Assembly: GCF_007830615.1 (NCBI RefSeq)
Contig: NZ_VLLI01000009.1
Span: 62,001 to 126,000, forward strand
Length of the DNA stretch: 64,000 nucleotides
DNA from: Mucilaginibacter frigoritolerans
Lineage (GTDB): Bacteria > Bacteroidota > Bacteroidia > Sphingobacteriales > Sphingobacteriaceae
Reading direction: 5' to 3'
Positions 1-8,870 of the stretch are shown piece after piece. Both the position numbers and the translations under genes were made by a program. The stretch's first letter is position 1. Every line of letters starts with the position of its first letter. The notes under the pieces are model-generated. The model did not search any database, was not told where the DNA came from, and was given only the letters and a program-made list of their open reading frames with translations.

Positions 1-341
1 AATAAACCTTCCACTATCATAATGGGTGCAGGTTTTATTTCCAGTATTTTAGGGATAGCTTCCGGGTTATTAAAAGTGTATTCTTTTTTCAGAATAACTT
101 CACCATTAATCAGCTTTTCAATATCATCTTCAAAATGAGCATGATCTATAGTTGCAGGCAGATCAAAATTATAAAGTCTATTTTCTTCTTTGGTCATGTT
201 ATGGGCCACAGGAATATAATAATCATCCTGCGAAACCAAACAAACTTCAGCTTCGGTAAAATGTTCAAGGAAACACTTCAGAAAAAATGTTTTACCGGAG
301 CCACTTCCACCGGCAATACCTATAATAAACGGTTTATTCAT
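1..341 (-). CDS. udk: Uridine kinase, N-terminal part (cut by window edge)
   Basis: Predicted uridine/cytidine kinase of pyrimidine salvage, which phosphorylates uridine to UMP with ATP or GTP in the cytoplasm. The visible 113 residues begin MNKPFIIGIAGGSGSGKT, a P-loop at residues 11-18, followed by the QDDYY segment near residues 38-42 and the fatty stretch leading to an IMIVEG motif, the usual order in Udk. The C-terminal half lies outside the window. The ATG overlaps the stop of the upstream LysM gene by 8 nt (ATGAATAA), so the two are probably translationally coupled. Phosphoribulokinase shares the fold, but the QDDYY segment favours Udk. Confidence 0.9.
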   Translation of the reverse strand, partial: MNKPFIIGIAGGSGSGKTFFLKCFLEHFTEAEVCLVSQDDYYIPVAHNMTKEENRLYNFDLPATIDHAHFEDDIEKLINGEVILKKEYTFNNPEAIPKILEIKPAPIMIVEGL

Positions 342-1398
342 TTGGACTACCATAGCTAATATCTACACGAAAACGTTTATCCAAAGCTCCTAATGAATCG
401 GCTACACTTTTAGTCATAACTATAATAACATCTTTGGTTGATTCGCTATCGGTAAAACTACCAACCACTTTGGCAAACGTGGTACGGTTAGTCATGGGAT
501 TAGTGATTTTTATAACTGTACCAATTGGAGCTGTGCGGTGAAGTACAAATTTCTTATTTGGATCAAGACTTGCATCATCAATCCAGGTAGCAACGCCTTT
601 TTCATTTTTTTCATACAATCCGTAACGGTTTGTATTTAAATGATGTTCGGCAGAATTACTACTGTCTTTATTGTTAGATGCCACAGCAGGTGAATCATTT
701 TGAGCGGTATGATTTTCTACACTTACAACCGGAGGCACCACGGGTGGCGTATTATTAGTAGTAGTGGAAGTTGCTGAAGCAACGCCTGCAGGAACTAAAA
801 GTATTTGGCCCGGGATAAGTGTTGTTGATGATAAATTATTTAGTTTGGTTATGGCATCAACCGTACTATTAAAACGTTTACTTATACTATATAAGGTTTC
901 ACCAGCTGAGACTTTGTATTCAGTAGGAGGCGTATTATCTTGAACAGGTTGCTGAACTACAGGCTGTGTAACTGGTTGTTGTAAACGTTCGGGTGCTTGT
1001 TCAGCAGGCTGATCTGCTACAACTTCTTTTTGTTGGTGTTTTTTCTCAGCCCTGGCTTCTTCAGCCTCTTTTGCAAGCCTTGTCTTTTTCTCTTTCGCAG
1101 TCTCTTTTTGGGCTATTTCTTTGGTTGTTTTTTTATAAGGCTGATCTGTTGGGATATTAATAACAGAACCAATTGTTAAAATTGCTTTTTTACTTCCGTT
1201 AAATTTCATCAGCACTTCGGGTTTAACGTTATAACGCCTGCCGATTGAGTAATAAGTATCTTTGGGTTTAACCTTAAACTGGATCATTTTTTTACCATCA
1301 TTGTTCTTTACTCCAACCGAATCAATTACCGGTTTCGCAAATCCTGATAAGGAAACCAGGAATAACAATAATGCAGCTAATAAAATCTTAAATTTCAT
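334..1398 (-). CDS. Secreted LysM / RlpA-like (double-psi barrel) cell-wall protein
   Basis: A 354-residue exported protein with a signal peptide (residues about 1-21, ending GFAKP). It has two LysM peptidoglycan-binding modules (about 38-83 and 160-206; the second has the typical YKVSAGETLYSISKRF start). Between them lies a low-complexity linker rich in Lys/Glu, then Gln/Pro/Val. A C-terminal region (about 250-354) resembles the RlpA-like double-psi beta-barrel. It probably binds peptidoglycan in the periplasm; lytic activity is not shown by the sequence. It sits 21 nt after the DUF4905 gene and overlaps udk by 8 nt, giving a three-gene unit. Confidence 0.85.
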   Translation of the reverse strand: MKFKILLAALLLFLVSLSGFAKPVIDSVGVKNNDGKKMIQFKVKPKDTYYSIGRRYNVKPEVLMKFNGSKKAILTIGSVINIPTDQPYKKTTKEIAQKETAKEKKTRLAKEAEEARAEKKHQQKEVVADQPAEQAPERLQQPVTQPVVQQPVQDNTPPTEYKVSAGETLYSISKRFNSTVDAITKLNNLSSTTLIPGQILLVPAGVASATSTTTNNTPPVVPPVVSVENHTAQNDSPAVASNNKDSSNSAEHHLNTNRYGLYEKNEKGVATWIDDASLDPNKKFVLHRTAPIGTVIKITNPMTNRTTFAKVVGSFTDSESTKDVIIVMTKSVADSLGALDKRFRVDISYGSPNE

Positions 1399-1419
1399 AA
1401 TTAATTATAAATCAATAAA

Positions 1420-2178
1420 TTAAAGGGGTATAACCTTTAGTTCAGATTTGTTTTTGATATACAATAAATAGTTCTTGTATAACATAAACGCCTCCGGCTG
1501 AATTTTTTGTATGTCGTAATTTAATAAATCATCATAAACCATGTTATCACCGTCAAATATAAAAAGTGATTGTGTTAACATGCCTTTTTTTAACGCGTGC
1601 AAAGATACAATTCTGAAATTATTGTGCTCAAGATAATGTACCATATTTCCAAAAGGATGCATGGCCATTAATTTCCCCGAAAGCTCATCAGTACTTATCA
1701 ATTGCGGCAATATAATATTATTAATTAACTCTTTGTTAACAGACGGTTGGTAAATGCGGGTTGTTGCACCTGTATTAATATCTGCTAAAAATAATTTTCG
1801 GGGTTGAATCCGGATATCATAAATTACAGGGCCATTATCTGACAAATGGTCAAAGGCGAAATTGTAATTGCTCCATAATGTTTTCCCCGTAATGGCATCA
1901 ATGGCTAATAGGCCCTTATGAGTAGGTCCTGTTTCTGATTGGTAATAATGTAATAATAATACGCCATTATGAGCAGTTTCTATACCGGTAAGCCATCTTT
2001 CTGGAGCAGTTAGTCCTTCAAAGTTTAATTCGGCAGTATGGAGATTTATCGCCCCAAAAGAAACATTTTTATCTTCATTATTTCTTACTTCAACAAATAA
2101 GGTATCGGTAATCTCGTCAATCTCCATTCGCCAAATTACGCCGTTAAATTCCTTACTGATAATGGGCTTTATAATCAT
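1420..2178 (-). CDS. DUF4905-type protein of unknown function
   Basis: A 252-residue protein without a signal peptide. It resembles the DUF4905 family, which I know from Sphingobacteriaceae and relatives; I place it from memory of the family pattern and not from a search. Repeated strands of the type 'GLLAIDAITGKTLWSNYNF' look like PQQ/WD-type beta-propeller blades, so a partial propeller is likely. It is first in a short minus-strand unit with the LysM protein and udk. A near-consensus promoter box, CATCTTTG, lies at 2187-2194 on the minus strand, 8 nt before the ATG. No enzymatic motif was seen. Confidence 0.6.
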   Translation of the reverse strand: MIIKPIISKEFNGVIWRMEIDEITDTLFVEVRNNEDKNVSFGAINLHTAELNFEGLTAPERWLTGIETAHNGVLLLHYYQSETGPTHKGLLAIDAITGKTLWSNYNFAFDHLSDNGPVIYDIRIQPRKLFLADINTGATTRIYQPSVNKELINNIILPQLISTDELSGKLMAMHPFGNMVHYLEHNNFRIVSLHALKKGMLTQSLFIFDGDNMVYDDLLNYDIQKIQPEAFMLYKNYLLYIKNKSELKVIPL

Positions 2179-2293
2179 AACAAATGCAAAGATGTAGATG
2201 TATTTTGGATTTCAGAATTCGGACAGTGTGAAATAAAATTAAAAATTAGACTTATCCGCTTAAGTATATAGAGGGGACTAACATTATAATTTA

Positions 2294-2301
2294 TAAATTT
2301 G
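2294..2301 (+). promoter_or_regulatory. -7 promoter box of proS
   Basis: TAAATTTG matches the Bacteroidota -7 consensus TAnnTTTG and lies 36 nt before the proS ATG. No clear -33 TTG was found. Confidence 0.45.
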
Positions 2302-2337
2302 GCAGCTAATAAAGCTTAGTACAATTATTAAATAAAT

Positions 2338-3810
2338 ATGAGCAAAGGGGTTGTAAGTAAAGAAGAAGATTATTCGCAGTGGTATAATGATCTGGTAATC
2401 AAGGCTGATATGGCCGAGTATTCACCTGTAAAAGGATGTATGATCATTAAGCCATATGGTTATTCCATATGGGAGAAAATGCAAAGCGTACTGGACGTTA
2501 TGTTTAAGGAAACTGGTCACGTTAATGCTTATTTTCCGCTGTTTATACCCAAATCTTTCTTTTCAAAAGAAGCTAGTCACGTTGATGGCTTTGCTAAAGA
2601 ATGCGCAGTAGTTACCCATTACCGTTTAAAAAATGATGGTAACGGAAATATTGTAGTTGATGAAGATGCTAAACTGGAAGAAGAACTGATTGTTCGTCCT
2701 ACTTCAGAAACTATTATATGGAATACCTATAAAGGCTGGATCCAGTCATACCGCGATTTACCTATCCTGGTTAACCAGTGGGCCAACGTGGTGCGTTGGG
2801 AAATGCGTACCCGTTTGTTTTTACGTACAACCGAGTTTTTATGGCAAGAGGGGCACACCGCTCACGCCACTGCCGAAGAAGCCATTGCCGAAACCGAACA
2901 AATGCTGAACGTATATGCTGATTTTGTAGAGAATTGGTTAGCCTTGCCGGTTATCCGAGGTAAAAAAACAGCAAATGAGCGTTTTGCAGGAGCTTTGGAT
3001 ACTTATTGTATTGAAGCCTTAATGCAGGATGGTAAAGCATTACAAGCCGGTACATCTCACTTTTTAGGACAGAACTTTGCAAAAGCATTTGATGTAAAGT
3101 TCACTAACAAAGAAAATAAGCTTGATTATGTTTGGGCTACTTCATGGGGCGTTTCAACCCGTTTAATTGGAGCATTGATCATGGCTCATTCAGATGATGC
3201 CGGATTAGTACTACCTCCAAAACTGGCTCCAATACAGGTTGTTGTTGTGCCTATTTATAAACACGATGAAGAACTGGAAAATATCAGTGGATTTGTGGCT
3301 TCTTTATCAAAAGAACTAAAGGCTAAAGGGATCTCTGTTAAGTTCGATAAGCGTGATACCCACCGTCCGGGGGCTAAATTTGCTGAGTACGAGTTAAAAG
3401 GCGTACCTCTGCGTGTTGCCATCGGTAGCCGCGACATGCAAAATGGTACAGTTGAACTGGCCCGTCGAGATACCAAGACCAAGGAAACTGTTAACCAGGA
3501 GGGTTTGGCTGATAAAATTGAACAGCTTTTAGAAGAAATACAAACCAACATTTACCAAAAGGCTTTAAACTTTAAAACAGCAAATACTACCGAGGTTGAT
3601 AGCTACGACGAGTTTAAACGTATGCTGGATGAACAGCCAGGCTTTTTGTCAGCCCATTGGGATGGCACATCAGAAACCGAGCAGCAAATAAAAGACGAAA
3701 CCAAGGCTACAATACGTTGCATTCCTTTAAATAACAAACAGGAAGAAGGTAAATGTATTTTAACCGGCAAACCGTCAAAACAAAGAGTGATTTTCGCGAG
3801 GGCTTATTAA
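2338..3810 (+). CDS. proS: Proline--tRNA ligase
   Basis: Class II prolyl-tRNA synthetase charging tRNA-Pro. At 490 residues it is the short, eukaryote/archaeon-like type that lacks the internal editing insertion of the E. coli enzyme. It shows the N-terminal [19 protein letters not shown] region, motif 2 ([12 protein letters not shown], about residues 120-131), the [10 protein letters not shown] motif and a C-terminal anticodon-binding domain (from about 300), ending in the R-x-I-F-A-R-A-Y tail of this subgroup. A typical promoter box lies upstream. An inverted-repeat element with a broken gene follows. Confidence 0.97.
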   Translation: MSKGVVSKEEDYSQWYNDLVIKADMAEYSPVKGCMIIKPYGYSIWEKMQSVLDVMFKETGHVNAYFPLFIPKSFFSKEASHVDGFAKECAVVTHYRLKNDGNGNIVVDEDAKLEEELIVRPTSETIIWNTYKGWIQSYRDLPILVNQWANVVRWEMRTRLFLRTTEFLWQEGHTAHATAEEAIAETEQMLNVYADFVENWLALPVIRGKKTANERFAGALDTYCIEALMQDGKALQAGTSHFLGQNFAKAFDVKFTNKENKLDYVWATSWGVSTRLIGALIMAHSDDAGLVLPPKLAPIQVVVVPIYKHDEELENISGFVASLSKELKAKGISVKFDKRDTHRPGAKFAEYELKGVPLRVAIGSRDMQNGTVELARRDTKTKETVNQEGLADKIEQLLEEIQTNIYQKALNFKTANTTEVDSYDEFKRMLDEQPGFLSAHWDGTSETEQQIKDETKATIRCIPLNNKQEEGKCILTGKPSKQRVIFARAY

Positions 3811-3822
3811 GTTTGGTGAGTA

Positions 3823-4330
3823 GTTTATTGGGTTGATTAAGTAAATAGTTTAGTTATCATCAAGTAATAATTTTAATAATTCAATTGTTTAATCAACCAA
3901 ATCAATAGGTAATTAATAAATGACTTTATTTACAGATTTAGAAGTTTGGAAACAAGCAAGAAAAATCAGAGTTTAGATTTCTGACTTAGTTAAAACATTT
4001 CCTGTTGAAAAAAAATACAGATTGACCGATCAAATTATTCGCTCATCACGTTCTGTAGGAAATAATATATCCGAAGGTCATGGCAGATTTCATTATCAGG
4101 ACAATATTCGTTTTTGTATAATGGCGCGTGGTTCTCTGTCTGAAACTTTAGATCATTTGATAATTGCATTAGATGAGAAAATTATAGATGAAGATGTTTT
4201 ACTTTCATTTCAAACAGAATATGAAAGCTGTTTGAAATTATTAAATGGTTATATTCAATATCTTAAAGGCAAGAAAACGGTTGATTGATAATAGTAGAAA
4301 TTAACTATTCACCTAATCAACCTAATAAAC
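3823..4330. repeat. Inverted-repeat-bounded cassette around the four-helix-bundle gene
   Basis: Two 28-nt arms, 3823-3850 and 4303-4330, are inverted copies that agree at 25 of 28 positions; all three differences are A/G transitions. Both contain the core GGTTGATTA. They enclose the disrupted S23-type gene. An additional inner stem pairs GGTTGATTAA (3831-3840) with TTAATCAACC (3889-3898). The same core recurs at 23017, so this is a dispersed palindromic repeat. No target-site duplication was identified. Confidence 0.75.
3920..4288 (+). pseudogene. Four-helix-bundle (S23/IVP-type) protein, in-frame amber stop
   Basis: Read through one TAG, this is a full-length (122-codon) member of the 23S-rRNA intervening-sequence (S23) four-helix-bundle family. 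It starts with MTLFTDLEVWKQARKIR, then TAG at 3974-3976, then ISDLVKTFPVEKKYRLTDQI and the hallmark RSSRSVGNNISEGHGRFHYQ. Relatives usually carry Glu or Asp just before the ISDL-type segment, so a single GAG-to-TAG change is the simplest explanation. A TTG at 4022 could start an 88-residue fragment lacking helix 1. Family function is unclear; members occur within rRNA intervening sequences and as avd-like partners. This copy is between proS and the trans-sulfuration gene, not in rRNA. Confidence 0.8.
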
Positions 4331-4347
4331 CCAATCAACAAATATCT

Positions 4348-5487
4348 ATGAAATTCGCAACAAAAGCTATACATGCAGGGCAGGAGCCCGATCCAACCAC
4401 CGGGGCGGTGATGACACCAATTTATCAGACATCTACCTACTGGCAAAAATCGCCCGGTGATAATAAGGGGTATGAATATTCACGCGGAACCAATCCAACC
4501 CGCAAGGCTTTGGAAAATTGTTTGGCAGCATTGGAAAATGCCAAATTTGGATTGGCTTTTTCAAGTGGCATGGGTGCAACGGATGCTGTAATGAAGCTTT
4601 TACAACCTGGCGATGAAGTAATTACCGGTAACGATTTATACGGCGGTTCATATCGCATCTTCACCAAGATATTTGCTAATTATGGGATTAAGTTCCATTT
4701 TTTGAATTTGTCTGACCCTGAAATTATCCGGGAATACACCAACGAGCATACCAAACTGATCTGGATTGAAACGCCGACCAATCCTACTATGCAGATAGTG
4801 GATATTGAGGCTGTAGCTAAGATCAGCAAAGAGAAAAATATTCTTCTGGCTGTTGATAACACTTTTGCTTCGCCTTACCTGCAAAATCCGATTGATTTGG
4901 GTGCCGATATTGTAATGCATTCCGTAACCAAATATATTGGCGGCCACAGTGATGTGGTAATGGGTGCCTTGATGCTGAATGACGAAGGTTTGTATAAACG
5001 TCTTTGGTTTATTTATAACGCTTGCGGTGCTACGCCGGGTCCGCAGGATAGTTTCCTGGTATTACGCGGTATAAAAACCTTGCACCTGCGTATGAAAGCA
5101 CATTGTGAAAACGGTCGCAAGATTGCAGAATACCTGAAAACGCATCCCAAAGTAGAGAAAATTTATTGGCCTGGCTTTACTGATCATCCTAATCACGAAA
5201 TCGCCAAAAAACAAATGCTTGATTTTGGCGGGATGATTTCTATTGTGCTAAAAGGTGCTGATTTGCAGGAAACCTATCGCATAGCATCATCATTCAAAGT
5301 ATTTGCTTTGGCTGAGTCATTGGGTGGAGTAGAATCACTGATCAATCACCCGGTTAGTATGACGCACGGTTCTATTCCAAAAGCTGAACGTGAAAAAGTC
5401 GGTGTTGTTGATAATCTGTTGCGACTGAGTGTGGGTGTTGAAGATATTGAAGACTTGCTGGAAGATTTGAAACAAGCCCTGGCTTAA
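4348..5487 (+). CDS. Trans-sulfuration PLP enzyme (cystathionine gamma-synthase/lyase type)
   Basis: A 379-residue Cys/Met-metabolism PLP enzyme. The start is the ATG at 4348 (MKFATKAIHAGQEPDP); a longer in-frame extension to 4285 runs into the repeat and is rejected. Visible features are the YEYSRGTNPTR substrate/PLP segment, SSGMGATDAV, and the Schiff-base lysine in SVTKYIGGHSDVVMGA. The C-terminal part has the SLGGVESLINHP signature and SVGVEDIEDL. It could act as cystathionine gamma-synthase, gamma-lyase or O-acetylhomoserine sulfhydrylase; sequence alone does not separate these. Placed alone between the repeat cassette and a terminator. Confidence 0.9.
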   Translation: MKFATKAIHAGQEPDPTTGAVMTPIYQTSTYWQKSPGDNKGYEYSRGTNPTRKALENCLAALENAKFGLAFSSGMGATDAVMKLLQPGDEVITGNDLYGGSYRIFTKIFANYGIKFHFLNLSDPEIIREYTNEHTKLIWIETPTNPTMQIVDIEAVAKISKEKNILLAVDNTFASPYLQNPIDLGADIVMHSVTKYIGGHSDVVMGALMLNDEGLYKRLWFIYNACGATPGPQDSFLVLRGIKTLHLRMKAHCENGRKIAEYLKTHPKVEKIYWPGFTDHPNHEIAKKQMLDFGGMISIVLKGADLQETYRIASSFKVFALAESLGGVESLINHPVSMTHGSIPKAEREKVGVVDNLLRLSVGVEDIEDLLEDLKQALA

Positions 5488-5504
5488 TCCTAATAAGGAA
5501 ATAA

Positions 5505-5560
5505 GAGTCAGGAATCAAGACGAGTTATACCTCTGTCTTTGTTCCTGACTTTTTTATTTT
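5505..5560 (+). terminator. Rho-independent terminator after the trans-sulfuration gene
   Basis: Arms AGTCAGGAA (5506-5514) and TTCCTGACT (5542-5550) enclose a second, inner stem (AAGAC with GTCTT) and are followed by a T-rich tract. Confidence 0.75.
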
Positions 5561-5570
5561 ATACTTAAGT

Positions 5571-6353
5571 ATGATTGAAAATATAAAAGCTTTCCTGGAT
5601 AGTAAAGTTATCCAATACAACCACCCCAATTTTATCCCGAATGACCCAGTATCTATTCCGCATTTGTTTACTCAAAAGGAGGATATTGAAATTATGGGTT
5701 TATGGGCTTCGGTGCTTGCCTGGGGGCAACGGGTTACCATCATCAATAAATGTCATGAGTTGATTAAGTTGATGGACGGCACTCCCTATGATTTCATTAT
5801 GAATCATGAGGAAACTGATCTTAAAAAGCTGTTAAAATTTAAGCATCGCACCTTTAATGATGTGGATACACTGTATTTCATTAGCTTTTTTAAATATCAC
5901 TATCAAAATCATTCTTCATTGGAGGCAGCTTTTATCCCAGCGGGGAATATTACCGGCGAAAACGTTGTAGAACAGTCTTTAAATTATTTTCGTTCTTATT
6001 TCTTTTCCCTGCCAGATTATCCGCACCGAACGAAAAAACATATTTCATCACCATCTCAAAAATCAACCTGCAAACGGCTGAATATGTTTTTACGCTGGAT
6101 GGTACGTAAGGATAATCATGGTGTAGATTTTGGCATCTGGAACCAGATCAAACCATCTGATCTGATTTGCCCCTGCGATTTACATGTAGATCGCGTGGCC
6201 CGCAAACTGAACCTTATTACCCGTAAACAAACCGACTGGCAAACAGCTATTGAGCTTACTGATCGCTTACGTGAGTTTGATCCTCTCGACCCGGTAAAAT
6301 ATGATTTTGCTCTATTCGGATTAGGCGTAGAAGAGAAATTTCAACTGCTTTAA
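5571..6353 (+). CDS. TIGR02757 / DUF2400 family protein
   Basis: A 260-residue soluble protein matching the TIGR02757 (DUF2400) family common in Bacteroidota in length and pattern: GLWASVLAWGQRVTIINK near the N terminus, KHRTFNDVDTLYFISF near residue 90, and C-terminal CPCDLHVDRVARKL. The D-L-H-V-D-R segment followed by a short helix resembles the corresponding part of HhH-GPD DNA glycosylases, so a nucleic-acid role is conceivable; this is inference. It follows the terminator and precedes ddl by about 70 nt. Confidence 0.8.
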   Translation: MIENIKAFLDSKVIQYNHPNFIPNDPVSIPHLFTQKEDIEIMGLWASVLAWGQRVTIINKCHELIKLMDGTPYDFIMNHEETDLKKLLKFKHRTFNDVDTLYFISFFKYHYQNHSSLEAAFIPAGNITGENVVEQSLNYFRSYFFSLPDYPHRTKKHISSPSQKSTCKRLNMFLRWMVRKDNHGVDFGIWNQIKPSDLICPCDLHVDRVARKLNLITRKQTDWQTAIELTDRLREFDPLDPVKYDFALFGLGVEEKFQLL

Positions 6354-6412
6354 CCGATCAGGTTTCTTTATCAATAAAAATAATTTCCCCTTAAAATCAA
6401 TAATCAAAAAAC

Positions 6413-6420
6413 TATCTTTG
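6413..6420 (+). promoter_or_regulatory. -7 promoter box of ddl (leaderless configuration)
   Basis: TATCTTTG is a perfect TAnnTTTG box that ends 6 nt before the ddl ATG at 6427. Transcription would start at or next to the A of the ATG, and this also excludes the in-frame TTG at 6418 as a start. Confidence 0.7.
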
Positions 6421-6426
6421 ACCTGT

Positions 6427-7413
6427 ATGACAGCTAAGAACATTGCCCTTTTGGCCGGTGGTTTTACCGGCGAGTATGAAGTTTCGTTAAAAAGTGCTAA
6501 AAATATTGCCGCCAATTTAAACCCGGATAAGTATAAGGTTTATACTATCATCGTTCACCGCGATAACTGGTTTTATGAGCTGGATGGGGAATCTTTTAGT
6601 ATTAACAAAAACAACTTCAGCTTACCGTTTAAGGGCGAAACGATAAAATTCGATTTTGCCTTTATTACCATTCATGGTACTCCTGGAGAGGATGGCAAAA
6701 TACAGGGTTACCTGGATATGCTAAGTATTCCCTACAACACCTGCGATGCTACCACATCAGCAATTACCATGAACAAGGCTTATACCAAGGCTATTGTGGA
6801 AGGAATCCATGGCTTGCATACCGCACGTAGTTTACGCTTGTTTGAAAGAGATATGCATGATGTACCTAACATTGCTGCATCACTTAAATTTCCGCTGTTT
6901 ATAAAACCGAATAATGGTGGGAGCAGTGTGGGCATGAGCAAGGTTTACAATGTTGCCGGTTTACCGGATGCATTAAAGAAAGCTTTTAATGAAGATAGCC
7001 AGATTTTGGTTGAAGAGTTTATAAAAGGACGTGAATTCAGTATCGGTATTGCCCGTTTACACGGTAAAATAACTGTTCTGCCAGCTTCAGAAATCATTAC
7101 AACAAAAGACTTTTTTGACTATGATGCAAAATATACCGACAGCACCACCCAAGAAATTACACCTGCTGATATTCCAGCTGCAAAAATGGAGCAAATAGCA
7201 GAGATTGTTACAGAAGTTTACTTGCGACTAAATTGCAAAGGAATGGTACGAATAGATTTTATCTTGCTAGAACAAACTAACGATTTTTACTTTATTGAAG
7301 TGAATACTACGCCGGGCCAATCATCTGCCAGCCTCATACCACAGCAGGTTAGAGCTGCAGGAATGGATTTAATGGCATTTTATGGTGACTTAATTGACGG
7401 TGCCAACAAATAA
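6427..7413 (+). CDS. ddl: D-alanine--D-alanine ligase
   Basis: Makes the D-Ala-D-Ala dipeptide for peptidoglycan using ATP; cytoplasmic ATP-grasp enzyme. The 328-residue product begins MTAKNIALLAGGFTGEYEVS, with the N-terminal GGxxxExxVS signature. The ATP-grasp core includes MNKAYTKAIVEG, FIKPNNGGSSVGMSKV (about residue 157 onward), VEEFIKGREFSIGI, and the C-terminal metal-binding F-I-E-V-N-T-T-P-G segment. Length is normal. The start follows from the promoter position. A strong convergent terminator lies downstream. Confidence 0.96.
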   Translation: MTAKNIALLAGGFTGEYEVSLKSAKNIAANLNPDKYKVYTIIVHRDNWFYELDGESFSINKNNFSLPFKGETIKFDFAFITIHGTPGEDGKIQGYLDMLSIPYNTCDATTSAITMNKAYTKAIVEGIHGLHTARSLRLFERDMHDVPNIAASLKFPLFIKPNNGGSSVGMSKVYNVAGLPDALKKAFNEDSQILVEEFIKGREFSIGIARLHGKITVLPASEIITTKDFFDYDAKYTDSTTQEITPADIPAAKMEQIAEIVTEVYLRLNCKGMVRIDFILLEQTNDFYFIEVNTTPGQSSASLIPQQVRAAGMDLMAFYGDLIDGANK

Positions 7414-7469
7414 CACCAAGTGTTCATTTTTAAGGCATGAACGCCGACACGATAATGTCAGTACTCCAT

Positions 7470-7505
7470 AAAAAAGGCACAAAATTAAAATTTTGTGCCT
7501 TTTTT
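7470..7505. terminator. Bidirectional terminator between ddl and the M16 pair
   Basis: A perfect 15-bp stem (7470-7484 with 7491-7505), core GGCAC/GTGCC with A-tract and T-tract ends, serves both convergent units. Confidence 0.9.
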
Positions 7506-7523
7506 ATATAAATAGGTAAGTAC

Positions 7524-8858
7524 TTATTGCCCAACCGGGTTATCAGCCCTTTTAATGGTTCCGTTAGTAAACAGAACTGGATTTACTTTTTTGGTATCTC
7601 CCTGGTAAACCCAAACCGTATTACCAATATAATTGCGGAAAGCGGTGTTGGCATCTTCAATCGTTATTTTCTTAATGTTATCTATAAGCGTTAATGAACG
7701 TTTCCAGTCATCATGCAATACCTCATTTGCAGCAATTGATGATGCCTGTGCAAAGTTGGTTTCATTTTTATAATAGAAACCGGTAAGGAAGGTAACCTTC
7801 ATATCGGCCAATTCTGCAGCTGTAAAACCATGGTTCTTGGTACTATCAACCAGCTTATCAAAAACAGCTATATATTTATCAGGTTGGGTAGTGGATACCG
7901 CAAATTTAGCAACCGATGTTGTACCTGTACTAAACCAGGCCTGAGGCGCATATGATAAACCATTTTTTGTTCTTACATCTAAAAAATGCCTGTTTGCAAA
8001 AATACGCATCGCTACCATAAACGAATAAAAATCCGGCGCATCCAATTGAGGGCCACTGGTTACACCCTCTACATAATTAGTAGCCAGGTCACGCGACTCT
8101 GACGAGAAAGTATTATTATAGATTCTGAAAAATGATTTCTTTAAAGTATAAGGAGTTCCTGGTTTTATGACCGAAAGCATTTCTTTTACCTTGCTTTCAA
8201 TAACCGCCTTATCAAGATCTGCAACAACAACAATTACCATTCTTGAGCGTGTTAAAATGGATTGGTAATAAGTTTTTGTTTCTTTTGCGGTCAATTTCTC
8301 AATGATTGCCTGAGTTCCCTGTGGATCTTTGGCGTAATCTCTGCCAGCAAAAGCAACTTTATTGGCAAATTTATCAATTGCTGCATCAGGTTCACCCTCA
8401 GTTTCTTTTAATGAGTTGATAGCATCCTGTTTAATTCTTTTAAATTCAACGGTATCAAAACGGGGTTGTGTTATGGCTTCAGTATAAAGTTTCCAGACAG
8501 CATCAAAATCTGTTTTTATACAATTCATCCTTATAACAGCATAATCTTTATTGGTACTGCCTGATAGTTCGGCACTCACTTTATCCAGCGCATCTTTAAA
8601 ACTATTTTTGGCATGATTTACAGTGCCACATTCAGTAAGCGCAGTCATAGCCAGTGATTCTATCCCCATTTTATCAGCTGGGTAGTTTTGCAAGCCGCCT
8701 TTTATAACTGTTTGTATTTCAACTATGTCATTACCGCTTGGTTGCACTATAACTTTTACACCATCTACGGTTGTTTCGTAAGCTTTATTTTGTGCAAATG
8801 CCGGCTTTATGATGGAGATTGCTGCTATAAACAACAGCATGAGCTTATTTTTTTTCAT
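7524..8858 (-). CDS. M16-family peptidase-like protein, non-catalytic partner
   Basis: A 444-residue exported protein (signal peptide ending PAFAQ near residue 23) with the two-lobed insulinase/processing-peptidase fold. The zinc motif HxxEH expected near residue 70 is replaced by ESLAMTALTECG, so this subunit should be inactive. The C-terminal half keeps the M16 R/Y-type region (TKNGLSYAPQAWF). It lies 12 nt after the catalytic subunit, the usual arrangement for heterodimeric bacterial M16 proteases that degrade peptides in the periplasm. Confidence 0.88.
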   Translation of the reverse strand: MKKNKLMLLFIAAISIIKPAFAQNKAYETTVDGVKVIVQPSGNDIVEIQTVIKGGLQNYPADKMGIESLAMTALTECGTVNHAKNSFKDALDKVSAELSGSTNKDYAVIRMNCIKTDFDAVWKLYTEAITQPRFDTVEFKRIKQDAINSLKETEGEPDAAIDKFANKVAFAGRDYAKDPQGTQAIIEKLTAKETKTYYQSILTRSRMVIVVVADLDKAVIESKVKEMLSVIKPGTPYTLKKSFFRIYNNTFSSESRDLATNYVEGVTSGPQLDAPDFYSFMVAMRIFANRHFLDVRTKNGLSYAPQAWFSTGTTSVAKFAVSTTQPDKYIAVFDKLVDSTKNHGFTAAELADMKVTFLTGFYYKNETNFAQASSIAANEVLHDDWKRSLTLIDNIKKITIEDANTAFRNYIGNTVWVYQGDTKKVNPVLFTNGTIKRADNPVGQ

Positions 8859-8870
8859 TTTGATAAGATT

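Noticed and set aside
4285..4347. Upstream extension of the trans-sulfuration enzyme
   Set aside because: Runs through the inverted-repeat arm; the family start MKFATKAIHAG is at 4348.
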